The notes under the pieces: generated by a model | What the model saw: the letters and a program-made list of their open reading frames with translations, nothing else | Database searches by the model: none | What the model was told of the DNA's origin: nothing | Position numbers and translations under genes: made by a program | Assembly: GCA_958296115.1 (NCBI GenBank) | Contig: OY282442.1 | Coordinates: 2,028,943 to 2,092,942 of the forward strand | DNA length: 64,000 nt | From: an uncultured Dehalococcoidia bacterium | GTDB taxonomy: Bacteria > Chloroflexota > Dehalococcoidia > Lucifugimonadales > CAJWER01 | Direction: 5' to 3' | Part shown: one piece after another, positions 25,239 through 33,014 of the stretch | How positions within the stretch are numbered: the first letter of the stretch is position 1 | Layout: each line of letters opens with the position of its first letter

Positions 25239-25519
25239 TCGCGCCCAACACGGAGTCGCTGGAGATCGGCGGGCGCGTCTACTACGAGACGTGCATGACC
25301 TGCCACGGGGTTGCGGGGCGCGGCGACGGGCCTGGCGCAGCCGCCCTGGAGTCGCCGCCTGCGGACCTCGCGGTTCACGTGCCGATGCACCCGGACGCCG
25401 ACCTGTTCGGATTCGTGAGCCAGGGCATCGCCGGAACCGCTATGCCCGCGTTCGGCGACAGGCTGACCGACGACGAGATATGGCACGTGGTCAATTACAT
25501 CAAGACGTTCGATGAGTAG
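25106..25519 (+). CDS. Chimeric cytochrome c lipoprotein
   Basis: The 137-residue protein is a recent fusion. Residues 1-44 are the lipoprotein signal (LLLLAC, Cys26) and a PT-rich linker copied from the metallo-hydrolase gene at 27767. From APNTESLEIGG on, it is the class I cytochrome c domain copied from the CopC-CopD fusion. CMTCH and axial Met are intact. Three or four substitutions (for example MHPDADL for LHSDADL, SQGIAG for SEGIAG) separate it from the parent. It has a good AGGAGG site 6 bases before the ATG. If made, it would be a membrane-tethered free cytochrome, that is, a detached version of the electron-accepting domain of the copper transporter. Confidence 0.82.
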   Translation: MITMIKPALIARCAAMLCLSLLLLACGSDPAPTPTTAPAPTTAPLAPNTESLEIGGRVYYETCMTCHGVAGRGDGPGAAALESPPADLAVHVPMHPDADLFGFVSQGIAGTAMPAFGDRLTDDEIWHVVNYIKTFDE

Positions 25520-25744
25520 GCCCGGGTCGCCGCGGTCCCGTCCATGTATAATAGCGGTCATTGTCCGGGGCAGCGCCGAGGTTGGAGGGGCTGCCCAATC
25601 AATCCCACATCCCTTGGGTGAAGCTTCATGACTTTGGGCCTGCTTTGGCTCCAGCTTGGCGCGACTGCGGCGGTCATATTCATCGCGTCGCAGTTTCTCA
25701 CACGCTCGGCGGACGTAGTTGCGGAGAAGACGGGCCTCGGCCGC
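25239..25744 (+). repeat. Direct repeat unit, downstream copy
   Basis: Partner of 24475-24980 at about 97-98 percent identity by eye. It contains the cytochrome domain of the chimera, the TATAAT at 25547-25552 and the true start of the exchanger gene. Confidence 0.93.
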
Positions 25745-26644
25745 TCATTCGTGGGGGTCGTCATGCTGGCGACCGCGACCTCGCTCCCCGAGCTTGGCAC
25801 AGGCGTCAGCTCGATCCTCATAGTCGATGCGCCGGACTTGGCGGCCGGCGACGCCTTTGGCAGCAACCTATTCAACCTGATGATAGTCGGCCTGCTCGAC
25901 CTCTACTGGCGAAATGGCCCCGTGCTGACCGCCGTAAAGCTCACCTCCGTCGTGGTCGGGGCCCTGTCCATCGGGCTGATAGCGCTCGCCGTCGCCGCCA
26001 TCTACCTCCACCACTTGACCGACGCCGCCTCTACTTGGTACGTGAGCCCGGTGTCCATACTGATGATAGTGGGTTTTGTAGCCGCAATGTTGCTGCTCTA
26101 TAAGCATGAGAGCGGCTCCCCGCCAACCGAAGAAGCTGCGGAGCGCGAGACCAGCTACGACGACCAGGGATTGCCCAAGGCTCTGGTCATCTACTTTGGG
26201 GCGGCGGCGGTGGTGGTTGCGGCTGCCGTATGGCTGGCCTCGACAGGCGACAGTCTCGCCGAGGCGATGGGGTGGGAGGAGAGCTTCATGGGGACGCAGT
26301 TCCTGGCCATAAGCACTTCGCTTCCGGAGATAGCCACCTCCTTTGCGGCGCTGCGGCTCAACGCGCCAGACATGGCTATCACCAACCTGCTGGGCAGCAA
26401 CTTGTTCAACATGGGCTTCGTGCTCTTCTTCGACGACCTGGCATATTCGCAGGGCGCGGTATGGGGGGTTGTTTCGCAGATACACTCGCTGACCGGCTTG
26501 ATAGCGATTCTCATGACGGTCGCCATAATCGTGGGCGTGATGACGCGGCCGAGGTCAAGGTTGGGCGGCGTTTGGACGCTGGAAGGGGGCGCTCTGGTGG
26601 CCGCCTACATAGGCGCCAGCGTACTGGTCTTCGTCATGGCCTGA
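25628..26644 (+). CDS. Na+/Ca2+ exchanger family membrane protein
   Basis: The 338-residue protein has the two inverted alpha repeats of the CaCA superfamily: ATATSLPELGTGVSS (about 48-62) with GSNLFNLMIVG (about 78-88), and ISTSLPEIATSF (about 227-238) with GSNLFNMGF (about 257-265). About ten TM helices are visible, with a short acidic cytoplasmic loop between halves (about 160-180). It should exchange Ca2+ (or another cation) against Na+ or H+. The gene is monocistronic, with a TATAAT near 25547 and a GGGGCAGC hairpin in its leader. Its first 39 codons also exist as a truncated copy upstream. Confidence 0.88.
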   Translation: MTLGLLWLQLGATAAVIFIASQFLTRSADVVAEKTGLGRSFVGVVMLATATSLPELGTGVSSILIVDAPDLAAGDAFGSNLFNLMIVGLLDLYWRNGPVLTAVKLTSVVVGALSIGLIALAVAAIYLHHLTDAASTWYVSPVSILMIVGFVAAMLLLYKHESGSPPTEEAAERETSYDDQGLPKALVIYFGAAAVVVAAAVWLASTGDSLAEAMGWEESFMGTQFLAISTSLPEIATSFAALRLNAPDMAITNLLGSNLFNMGFVLFFDDLAYSQGAVWGVVSQIHSLTGLIAILMTVAIIVGVMTRPRSRLGGVWTLEGGALVAAYIGASVLVFVMA

Positions 26645-26747
26645 CGCGGGGCGCGCCGGATGCTCCTCGCTCTCGAGTCACGATTTGCTACAATAGCAAT
26701 CGAGCGGGCGTGCGGCGCGAACAACGCCCGCCAGAGGAGGCAGTCGA

Positions 26748-27698
26748 ATGAACAGCCGAATGAAGCTGGCGCTCATCGTGTTCGCCGCAGCCGCGCTTTC
26801 GTTGTCGCTCGCGCTCGCGGCATACGGGTCCCCGAGTCCCCCAGCCGTCCCCGACGACAGCCCACCAATGAGCCAGCCTGTGCAGATGCCCCCGCCCACT
26901 ATGACGATGCTGGCGGACGGGGTGTACCACTACTTCGGGTTCTTCACCAGCAGCCTGGTCGTCATCGCCAACGACCAGGTCCTGACCACCGACCCGTCCA
27001 ATCCCATGCGGGCGCAGTCCCTGAAAGACGAGATCGCCAAGCTGACTGACGCGCCGGTCACCACCGTCGCTCTGACGCACGAGCATTACGACCACGTCGG
27101 CGGAACAGGCGTCTTCGAGGGCGCGAAAGTCGTGTGCCATCGAAACTGCCTGCCCGCCTTCGCCCTGACTTCCCTTGGCGACGTGCCAGAGGTCGACGAG
27201 ACCTTCGACGACTTCATGGAAATCAGCGTTGGCGACAAGCGCGTGCAGCTCCATTACCTCGGTCCAGGCGACGGCAGCGCAACCACAATCATCTACATGC
27301 CCGAAGAGCGAATCGTCGCCACGTCCGACATGTACGAGCCCCGAGCCCTCACACACAAGAACTGGGTGGACGACAAGCACTACACCGGCACCCGCCGCAT
27401 CCTGAACACCATCAGCCAGTGGGACATCGACCACGCCATCAACGCTCATTCCCCGGGAACCGACCCGATAGACCTGATCGAAAACATGGAGTACTACAAC
27501 GACCTGTACGACGCGGTGAAGACGGCCGTGGACGAGGCCATCGCGCAGGCTGGCGGCGCGCCGTTCGGAGCATACGGGCTGTTCGATACCCTGCCAAGCG
27601 CTCTGCAGCTCGACAAGTACAAGGAATGGGAGAACTACGACACCTCGTTCCCGCGGCACGTGGAGCGGATGCTGCTCGCAATCTACCACGGAGACTGA
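26748..27698 (+). CDS. Metallo-beta-lactamase-fold hydrolase, exported (paralogue 1)
   Basis: The 316-residue protein has a signal peptide (about 6-27) and the metal-binding motif THEHYDHVGG (His111, His113, Asp115, His116). Later ligands can be proposed in ATSDMY and NAHSPGT. The usual GPGH motif reads GPGDG, so Asp replaces the His that often binds the first metal. The substrate is unknown. Quinoprotein-relay and SoxH-like MBL proteins show a similar GPG region. A tandem paralogue follows 68 bp downstream, about 85 percent alike after the N-terminus. A TACAAT element near 26690 may be its promoter. Confidence 0.85.
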   Translation: MNSRMKLALIVFAAAALSLSLALAAYGSPSPPAVPDDSPPMSQPVQMPPPTMTMLADGVYHYFGFFTSSLVVIANDQVLTTDPSNPMRAQSLKDEIAKLTDAPVTTVALTHEHYDHVGGTGVFEGAKVVCHRNCLPAFALTSLGDVPEVDETFDDFMEISVGDKRVQLHYLGPGDGSATTIIYMPEERIVATSDMYEPRALTHKNWVDDKHYTGTRRILNTISQWDIDHAINAHSPGTDPIDLIENMEYYNDLYDAVKTAVDEAIAQAGGAPFGAYGLFDTLPSALQLDKYKEWENYDTSFPRHVERMLLAIYHGD

Positions 27699-27766
27699 CC
27701 GGGCGCCGTTCACCCCGTCCGCCTTGCGGCGCGAGGACAGGACGCGATACCAACCAGGAGGCAAGA

Positions 27767-28852
27767 ATGACCACGATAATCAAGCCTGCGCTGATAGCCC
27801 GCTGCGCGGCGATGCTCTGCTTGTCGCTGCTGCTCTCGGCATGCGGCTCCGACCCAGCGCCCACGCCTACGACCGCGCCAGCTCCTACGACCGCGCCACC
27901 GCCCACAGCCACAACTGCGCCAGCGCCCACGACCGCGCCACCGCCCACAACCGCGCCACCGCCTACGACGCCGCCGGAGCCGACCGCAATGCCGGAGCCG
28001 ACCCAGGAGGCGGCGTCAGACGGCCCGCCGGCGTTCCAGATGCCCCCGCCCACGATGACGATGCTGGCGGACGGGGTGTACCACTACTTCGGGTTCTTCA
28101 CAAGCAGCCTCGTCGTCGTCGCCAACGACCAGGTCCTGACCACCGACCCGTCCAATCCCATGCGGGCGCAGTCCCTAAAGGACGAGATCGCCAAGCTGAC
28201 TGACGCGCCGGTCACCACCATCGCGCTGACGCACGAGCATTACGACCACGTGGGCGGCACGGGCGTCTTCCCCGACGCGAAAGTAGTGTGCCAGTGGAAC
28301 TGCACTGCCGCGTTCGCGCTGACGGCGCTCGGTGACGTGCCAGAGGTGGACGAGACCTTCGACGACTTCATGGAAATCGCTGTCGGCGACAAGCGCGTCC
28401 AACTTCACTACCTCGGCCCAGGCGATGGGGACGCCACGACTATCATCTACATGCCCGAAGAGCAGATAGTCGTCACGTCCGACATGTACGAGCCCCGGGC
28501 TCTCACACACAAGAACTGGGTGGACGACAAGAACTTCGTGGGCACGCGGCGCATTCTGAACACCATCAACGGATGGAACCTGAAGCACGCCATCAACGCC
28601 CATTCCCCAGGGACCGACTTGGTAGACCTGCGCGAAAACGTCGAGTACTACAACGACCTGTACGACGCGGTGAGGGCCGCCGTGGACGAGGCCATCGCGC
28701 AGGCTGGCGGAGCATCGTTTGGAGCATACGGGCTGTTCGACACGCTGCCAGGGACGTTGCAGCTCGACAAGTACAAGGACTGGGATAACTACGACACGTC
28801 GTTCCCGCGCCATATCCAGAGGATGCTGCTGGGCATCTACCACGGAGACTAG
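27767..28852 (+). CDS. Metallo-beta-lactamase-fold hydrolase lipoprotein (paralogue 2)
   Basis: The 361-residue protein has a lipobox (LLLSAC), then about 50 residues of a Pro-Thr-Ala linker (APTTAPPP repeats) and a catalytic domain like paralogue 1 with THEHYDHVGG and the same GPGDG change. It should be tethered outside the membrane on a flexible stalk. The AGGAGG site at 27756-27761 fixes the ATG at 27767. The low-complexity linker is the breakpoint where the upstream tandem duplication joined this gene's 5' end to a cytochrome domain. A shared substrate with paralogue 1 but different anchoring is a reasonable reading. Confidence 0.86.
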   Translation: MTTIIKPALIARCAAMLCLSLLLSACGSDPAPTPTTAPAPTTAPPPTATTAPAPTTAPPPTTAPPPTTPPEPTAMPEPTQEAASDGPPAFQMPPPTMTMLADGVYHYFGFFTSSLVVVANDQVLTTDPSNPMRAQSLKDEIAKLTDAPVTTIALTHEHYDHVGGTGVFPDAKVVCQWNCTAAFALTALGDVPEVDETFDDFMEIAVGDKRVQLHYLGPGDGDATTIIYMPEEQIVVTSDMYEPRALTHKNWVDDKNFVGTRRILNTINGWNLKHAINAHSPGTDLVDLRENVEYYNDLYDAVRAAVDEAIAQAGGASFGAYGLFDTLPGTLQLDKYKDWDNYDTSFPRHIQRMLLGIYHGD

Positions 28853-28909
28853 GAGGAGCCGGCGTCCCAGGTTTGTCCGCCCCAAATCGTCCTTCCCTGG
28901 GGCTGGCAG

Positions 28910-28938
28910 TTGACAGACGCCCCAAGCCATGTTAGGAT
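28910..28938 (+). promoter_or_regulatory. Sigma-70-type promoter of the NYN-domain gene
   Basis: TTGACA (28910-28915), 17 bases and TAGGAT (28933-28938). Transcription would start near 28945, about 95 bases before the start codon. Confidence 0.75.
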
Positions 28939-28952
28939 GATGTCATTGTGAG

Positions 28953-29017
28953 CCCCGCCAGTTATCTGTAGAACTGGCGGGGGCGCGATTTGCAGGGACG
29001 GCTGGGCCGTCCCTTTT
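28953..29017 (+). promoter_or_regulatory. Structured leader: strong hairpin followed by terminator-like hairpin
   Basis: CCCCGCCAGTT (28953-28963) pairs perfectly with AACTGGCGGGG (28972-28982) around an 8-base loop. Then GGGACGG (28995-29001) pairs with CCGTCCC (29007-29013), followed by TTTT. Both lie between the promoter and the GGAGGGGG ribosome site of the NYN gene. The second structure would act as an intrinsic terminator, so expression could be controlled by attenuation. No known riboswitch class is recognised. Confidence 0.6.
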
Positions 29018-29040
29018 GCTTGCATTGGAGGGGGTGCCTG

Positions 29041-29874
29041 ATGAAAGTGGCTCTGTTCTTCGATGGCAAGAACTTCTATACGGCTTTTAAGCGACATGCT
29101 CCAAACTCTGACATAGATTATGACAAGCTCGCCAAGTGGCTCACGTATGCGGTCTCAGACGGCAAGGGCGAACTCGTTGGCGCGTACTACTACACGGGAT
29201 ATAGTCCACCCGACAAGACTGGTCCCACATCCTTCAAAGACTTCCTAGAGGGACTCGATCTCCAACTTGGGTACTTCGTCAAGCGGGAACCGCGCGTGCC
29301 TCGGAAAGCGCGCTGCCGCAAGTGCGGCTTCGAACATGCGTACTCGGCCGAGAAGCGTGTGGACACACGGCTGGTCGCGGACATGATCCAACTCGCCGCG
29401 GTAGATGCATATGACGCTGCGGTGCTGTTGTCGGGGGACCAGGACTTCGTTCCAGCGGTCGAGGCAGCCAATGCCTTGGGCAAGCGGGTGTACGTTGCTA
29501 CATGGCCTAGCTCTGGTGTATCCCAAGAGCTCAGGGTGCGTTGTTATGGATGCATCCCTCTGGAGGACGGACTTGCAGAGTTCGCGACAAAGCGTTCCCG
29601 CGAGTCTCACGACACCGCCAATGCCCTCCTGCAGGGTCAAGACCCGCAAACCAACATGACGAGAGAGATCCAACGCGCTCTGGAGTCGGACAGCTTGGAG
29701 TACGTGTCGCGAGGTTTATTCATCAACAGGTGGCGCCCGCAACACGACATACCCGAGGCCGGACCTGCTAGGGAGGAGATGCTGAACACGCTTATCGGTG
29801 AAGGCAAGGTCATCGAGGACACAAGGGAGGACGGCGGTCGCTCGGTCAGGATTCTGAATCTACCGAACGATTGA
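29041..29874 (+). CDS. NYN-domain (LabA-like, PIN-fold) nuclease
   Basis: The 277-residue protein starts with VALFFDGKNFY (catalytic Asp8) and has KRVDTRLVADMI (about 108) and LLSGDQDFVPAV (about 133-144), the acidic cluster of NYN/PIN-fold ribonucleases. A CRKC pair near 97-100 with a following His may form a small zinc site between strands. A C-terminal domain (about 205-277) looks like a winged helix (LIGEGKVIEDTR). NYN proteins cut RNA, and several act in stress or phage response. It is a single-gene unit with its own promoter and attenuator-like leader, convergent with the UGSC gene. Confidence 0.85.
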   Translation: MKVALFFDGKNFYTAFKRHAPNSDIDYDKLAKWLTYAVSDGKGELVGAYYYTGYSPPDKTGPTSFKDFLEGLDLQLGYFVKREPRVPRKARCRKCGFEHAYSAEKRVDTRLVADMIQLAAVDAYDAAVLLSGDQDFVPAVEAANALGKRVYVATWPSSGVSQELRVRCYGCIPLEDGLAEFATKRSRESHDTANALLQGQDPQTNMTREIQRALESDSLEYVSRGLFINRWRPQHDIPEAGPAREEMLNTLIGEGKVIEDTREDGGRSVRILNLPND

Positions 29875-29910
29875 TACGCCGCCCCTTGCGCGCCTTCTAT
29901 CAGCGTCCCC

Positions 29911-31575
29911 TCACCTCACTATCTCTACCGTCGCGGGCGTGTTCGTGCCGAAGACGAGGTCCTTGGCGCGGTCGTTCGCGCCCACGCAGGCTATGTAGTA
30001 CCGGTCCGCCGACTCCTGGACTGGCAGCAACACCTTCTCCTGCTCCATCGGCGATAGGTCGTACAGCCACTTCCACGCGACGCGCACCTTGTCGGGCACG
30101 TTGAAATTGTTGATGAGCTCCCTGGCTGGCCTCTTGGCGTGGGCGTGGATGAAGGCGCGGGCCGAGCGCTTCGTGAAGCCGTCGCCGGCGATGGGCCTCG
30201 CGTGCGCTGGCGCCATGAGTATCAGCGTGGCCCCGCGTGGCGCGTCGTCGAGCTCGCCCGCGAGGTTGGCGATGTAGCTGCCGCCCCCGGTCGTGCAGCT
30301 GTAGGCTATCGTGCGGAGCAGTCCGTCGCCGGTGCTGTTGCCCTGGTCGCCCACGTCAGCTTCCCAGCCCGTGCTGAACACGCTTATCGCGCTGGCGTCC
30401 GGGGGGAACCCCTGCTCGACGTGGAACGGCTCCCAGGGCGTATCGTCCTCGTTCTCGGCGACAAGCTGCGGGAACTTCCGCGTGGTGCCGATGGTGTCCA
30501 TGTCCAGGTGTCCCGGGTACCAGTGGCCGACGTTCTTGAGCGTCAGTATGAGGGCGCGCCCTATCACGATGTTGACCCTCGACTGCCGCCCTGGCCCCAG
30601 GGCGGCCCGCTTGGAGTTGATGCCGAGCTCGCGGGCTATCGGTCCGTTGACCAGGAAGAGCGGCCCGTTCGCGCTGGTGGACATCAGGAAGCCCCGCGCG
30701 TCCTGCGGGTCCAGCAGCGACAGCGCCTTCGCGCCGGCTATGACGACGGGTAGATGCTCCGGCCTGCAGCCGGCCATGACCGCGTTGACCGCGATCTTCT
30801 CCACGGTTGCGTAGCCCGAACCCGGCGGCAGCAGGCACACCACCTCGCCGCCGCCCATCGTCGTGCCGCCAAGCATCTCCTCGACCCGCTCGGCTGTGGG
30901 CGGTGTCAGCGGGAAGCCGTCGCCCCAGTCGTTGTCCAAGAACGCCTCGTTGAATCTGTCGAGCGCGTCGAGCTGGTCGGCGCCCTCGAACGTCTCCGCG
31001 GCGGCCCCTATCTCGGCGAGCGCGGCGCTCTCCATCGCGTAGCCGTCGGCCCGCGTGGTGAGCAGCCGCACCACGTCATCCACGGCCGGGTCGGTCTGCT
31101 CGATGGCCTCCTCGACCGTTACGTTGTTATAGACCTTGGGCACGACCGTGAACGGCGTGCCCCGCATCCCGAAGGCCTTCGCGCTCGCTATCGCGTCGTC
31201 CTGAAATCCGTCGGAGAGTATCGCCGCCGTGGGAATGCCGGCCTTCTCGAACTCGACCATGTCGTGGATCATCCACGACGTGCACGACCCTCAATCGGCT
31301 GTGCATCCGATGGCGACGTCAACCTCTCTCTTCGCCTGTTCCATTATCGGCTTTGGGGTCGGCAGCGCGCCGCTGTAGAACTTGAGCGACACGTCGGGGA
31401 CGCGGCGGCGGATCAGCTCGCCGGCCCTCTTGAGGGCAACGTCGCCGTTCGCCTTGCCATTCCACACCAGTCCGATGGTCTTGCCTTCGAGGCTGGCGGG
31501 CCGGGGCGCGGGCGGCGTCGCCTCCACGTCTCCGAGCGTTGGCGCAACGGGGTTCATCACTTCGAGCGCGTACAT
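29911..31575 (-). CDS. UGSC family selenoprotein (in-frame UGA read as selenocysteine)
   Basis: Read through a single TGA (31293-31291), this frame encodes 554 residues. Before the TGA come 94 residues ending VDVAIGCTAD. After it the frame continues GSCTSWMIHDMVEFEKAG without a break. The TGA therefore falls exactly at U of the U-G-S-C motif that names the UGSC (seleno)protein family. Sec95 and Cys98 would form a thioredoxin-like redox pair. A perfect stem-loop 12 bases after the TGA fits a bacterial SECIS. The second part (from about 215) is a large alpha/beta domain with PPGSGYATVEKIAVNAVMAG. The start at 31575 has a GGAGG site 7 bases upstream. It is the last gene of the hydroxyacid dehydrogenase operon. 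Enzymatic activity is unknown. sel genes are not in the window, so decoding is inferred. Confidence 0.85.
31261..31293 (-). promoter_or_regulatory. Candidate bacterial SECIS element and Sec UGA
   Basis: On the coding strand the UGA is followed by 11 bases and then GTCGTGG-ATGAT-CCACGAC, a perfect 7 bp stem (extendable to 9) with a small loop holding a G about 21 bases after the UGA. Stem length and spacing lie within what is known for SelB-binding bacterial SECIS hairpins. Confidence 0.6.
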
Positions 31576-31601
31576 TCTGGAACCTCCAATTTGGGATTGC
31601 T

Positions 31602-32177
31602 TCATGCTTCCCATTCTATGTGGCTATTGATGCTATGCTCTTCGTATACCTCAAGCACGTGGTCAACGAAATCCATCAGGTCCTTGTCTTTTTCTTTGAC
31701 AGCCAAATTCCTGAGATTTATGAACATACGTTTGCCAGTCTCGGTCTGTCCGTAGTTCTTCTTCCTGTAATTGTGAGGGCCACAGAGTACTTGGCCATTT
31801 TCGATATTCGACCTACCTCCCATTGAACGAGGACGAATATGATCTACTTGCAAGTCTGCCCCTTCCTCTTTCGTAATTCCACAAACAGCACACCTGTAAC
31901 CGCCTAGCCTCATTATCTCGTCCTTCTGGCTAGATGTGAATACATCGTCCAAGCCACTCTCAGCCCAGTCGGGGTTATACCTGTACACACCGTTTCGTAC
32001 CTTAATCAATTTGGACTCGCTATAGAGCAAACGAATCGCTCTATCAGGGTCACGGAGCACCTTGCCAGTTCGACCCATGTACTCAGCCGTAGCCCAATCC
32101 ACGACCTCAGGGTGTTCTATGTCCCTGTCAGGATGACTTTCGTAATACTCAAATATTAAATCTTTCTGGGTAGTCAA
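31602..32177 (-). CDS. HNH endonuclease (type II restriction enzyme)
   Basis: The 191-residue protein has an N-terminal winged-helix-like region (about 1-70) and a C-terminal HNH domain: YRCAVCG (about 94-100), LQVDHIRPRSMGG (about 108-120) and NGQVLCGPHN (about 126-135), with the two CxxC-type cysteine pairs that hold the fold. Its ATG overlaps the methyltransferase stop as ATGA, so the two are a coupled modification-restriction pair. The gene is clearly richer in A and T than its neighbours, which suggests recent transfer. The cut site cannot be told from sequence. It is 26 bp upstream of the UGSC gene. Confidence 0.85.
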   Translation of the reverse strand: MTTQKDLIFEYYESHPDRDIEHPEVVDWATAEYMGRTGKVLRDPDRAIRLLYSESKLIKVRNGVYRYNPDWAESGLDDVFTSSQKDEIMRLGGYRCAVCGITKEEGADLQVDHIRPRSMGGRSNIENGQVLCGPHNYRKKNYGQTETGKRMFINLRNLAVKEKDKDLMDFVDHVLEVYEEHSINSHIEWEA

Positions 32178-33013
32178 GGCCCACCCCTGTGAAGTTTTAG
32201 TTCCCCCTGCACCGACTCCAGCCTACGAGTCGCCAGTTCGCAGTATCCGCTGTCCATCTCTATGCCGATTCCGCGCCGTCCGGTCTGCAGGGCCGCGACG
32301 AGCGTAGTGCCAGAACCCAGGAATGGGTCGAGAACGGTGTCGCCCACGTAGCTGAACAGCTTCATGCATCTCATGGGCAACTCGACCGGAAAAGGCGCGG
32401 GATGCCCTATCTTGCTCTTCTTCTCGCCGTTGAAGGCCCACATGCCGTTCGTCCAGTCCATGAACTCTTGCCGGGTGATGTCGGACTGCCCGCGAGCGCT
32501 CTTCTTCCACGAGCGCTTGTACATGACCACTATCAGCTCCACCGGCGCTATGACGTAGGGCGCGGACGCGGAGAGCCAGGAGCCCCACGCCGTGCGGCGC
32601 GATATGTTCCCCTCGTTCCATACGATGGTCGAGTGGTACTTGTAGCCCAGCCCCTTCGCAATCGTGGTTACGTCCGCGCCGACCGACTGCTGCCCACCCT
32701 TGTTCTTGTCGAGCGGTATGTTGAGGCAGATTCGGCCGTCGTCCTTGAGCCAGCCGTAGCAGCGGCCAAGCCACTTGCCCATCCATTCCAGGTAGGAATC
32801 GTAATCGTCGTCGTCCTGGTGAGTGCTGTACGGTATGTCAACGTTGTACGGCGGCGACGTAACCACCAGGTCTATCGAGCCGTCGGCGACGTGGGCCGTT
32901 TCGAGCGCGTCGGCGTTGACTATGACGCCCGCGCCCCCCACGACCGTTGCCATATCGCGCGGCGCTCCCATCGAGGCGAGCGGGTCAGCTGCCAACGGAC
33001 TGGCGGCGGCCAT
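32174..33013 (-). CDS. Type II DNA methyltransferase (N4-cytosine or N6-adenine)
   Basis: The 279-residue protein has the beta-class order of motifs: catalytic TSPPYNV (about 52-58) first and the SAM-binding VLDPFLGSGTT (about 232-242) near the end. SPPY is most usual in N4-cytosine enzymes but also occurs in N6-adenine ones. It protects host DNA from the HNH endonuclease encoded next to it. The start at 33013 is one base from the dehydrogenase stop; the first 20 residues are low in complexity and a start at a later ATG (for example at MGAPRD) is possible. The gene keeps the high GC of the host, unlike its partner. Confidence 0.88.
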   Translation of the reverse strand: MAAASPLAADPLASMGAPRDMATVVGGAGVIVNADALETAHVADGSIDLVVTSPPYNVDIPYSTHQDDDDYDSYLEWMGKWLGRCYGWLKDDGRICLNIPLDKNKGGQQSVGADVTTIAKGLGYKYHSTIVWNEGNISRRTAWGSWLSASAPYVIAPVELIVVMYKRSWKKSARGQSDITRQEFMDWTNGMWAFNGEKKSKIGHPAPFPVELPMRCMKLFSYVGDTVLDPFLGSGTTLVAALQTGRRGIGIEMDSGYCELATRRLESVQGELKLHRGGP

Positions 33014-33014
33014 G

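Noticed and set aside
27880-28010. CRISPR-like or tandem repeat array
   Set aside because: The repeated CCCACGACCGCGCCA units encode the Pro-Thr linker of the lipoprotein.
29911-31575. UGSC gene as a pseudogene or two separate genes
   Set aside because: The TGA is at the family's Sec position, both sides are intact, a hairpin follows and no ribosome site precedes the internal ATG.
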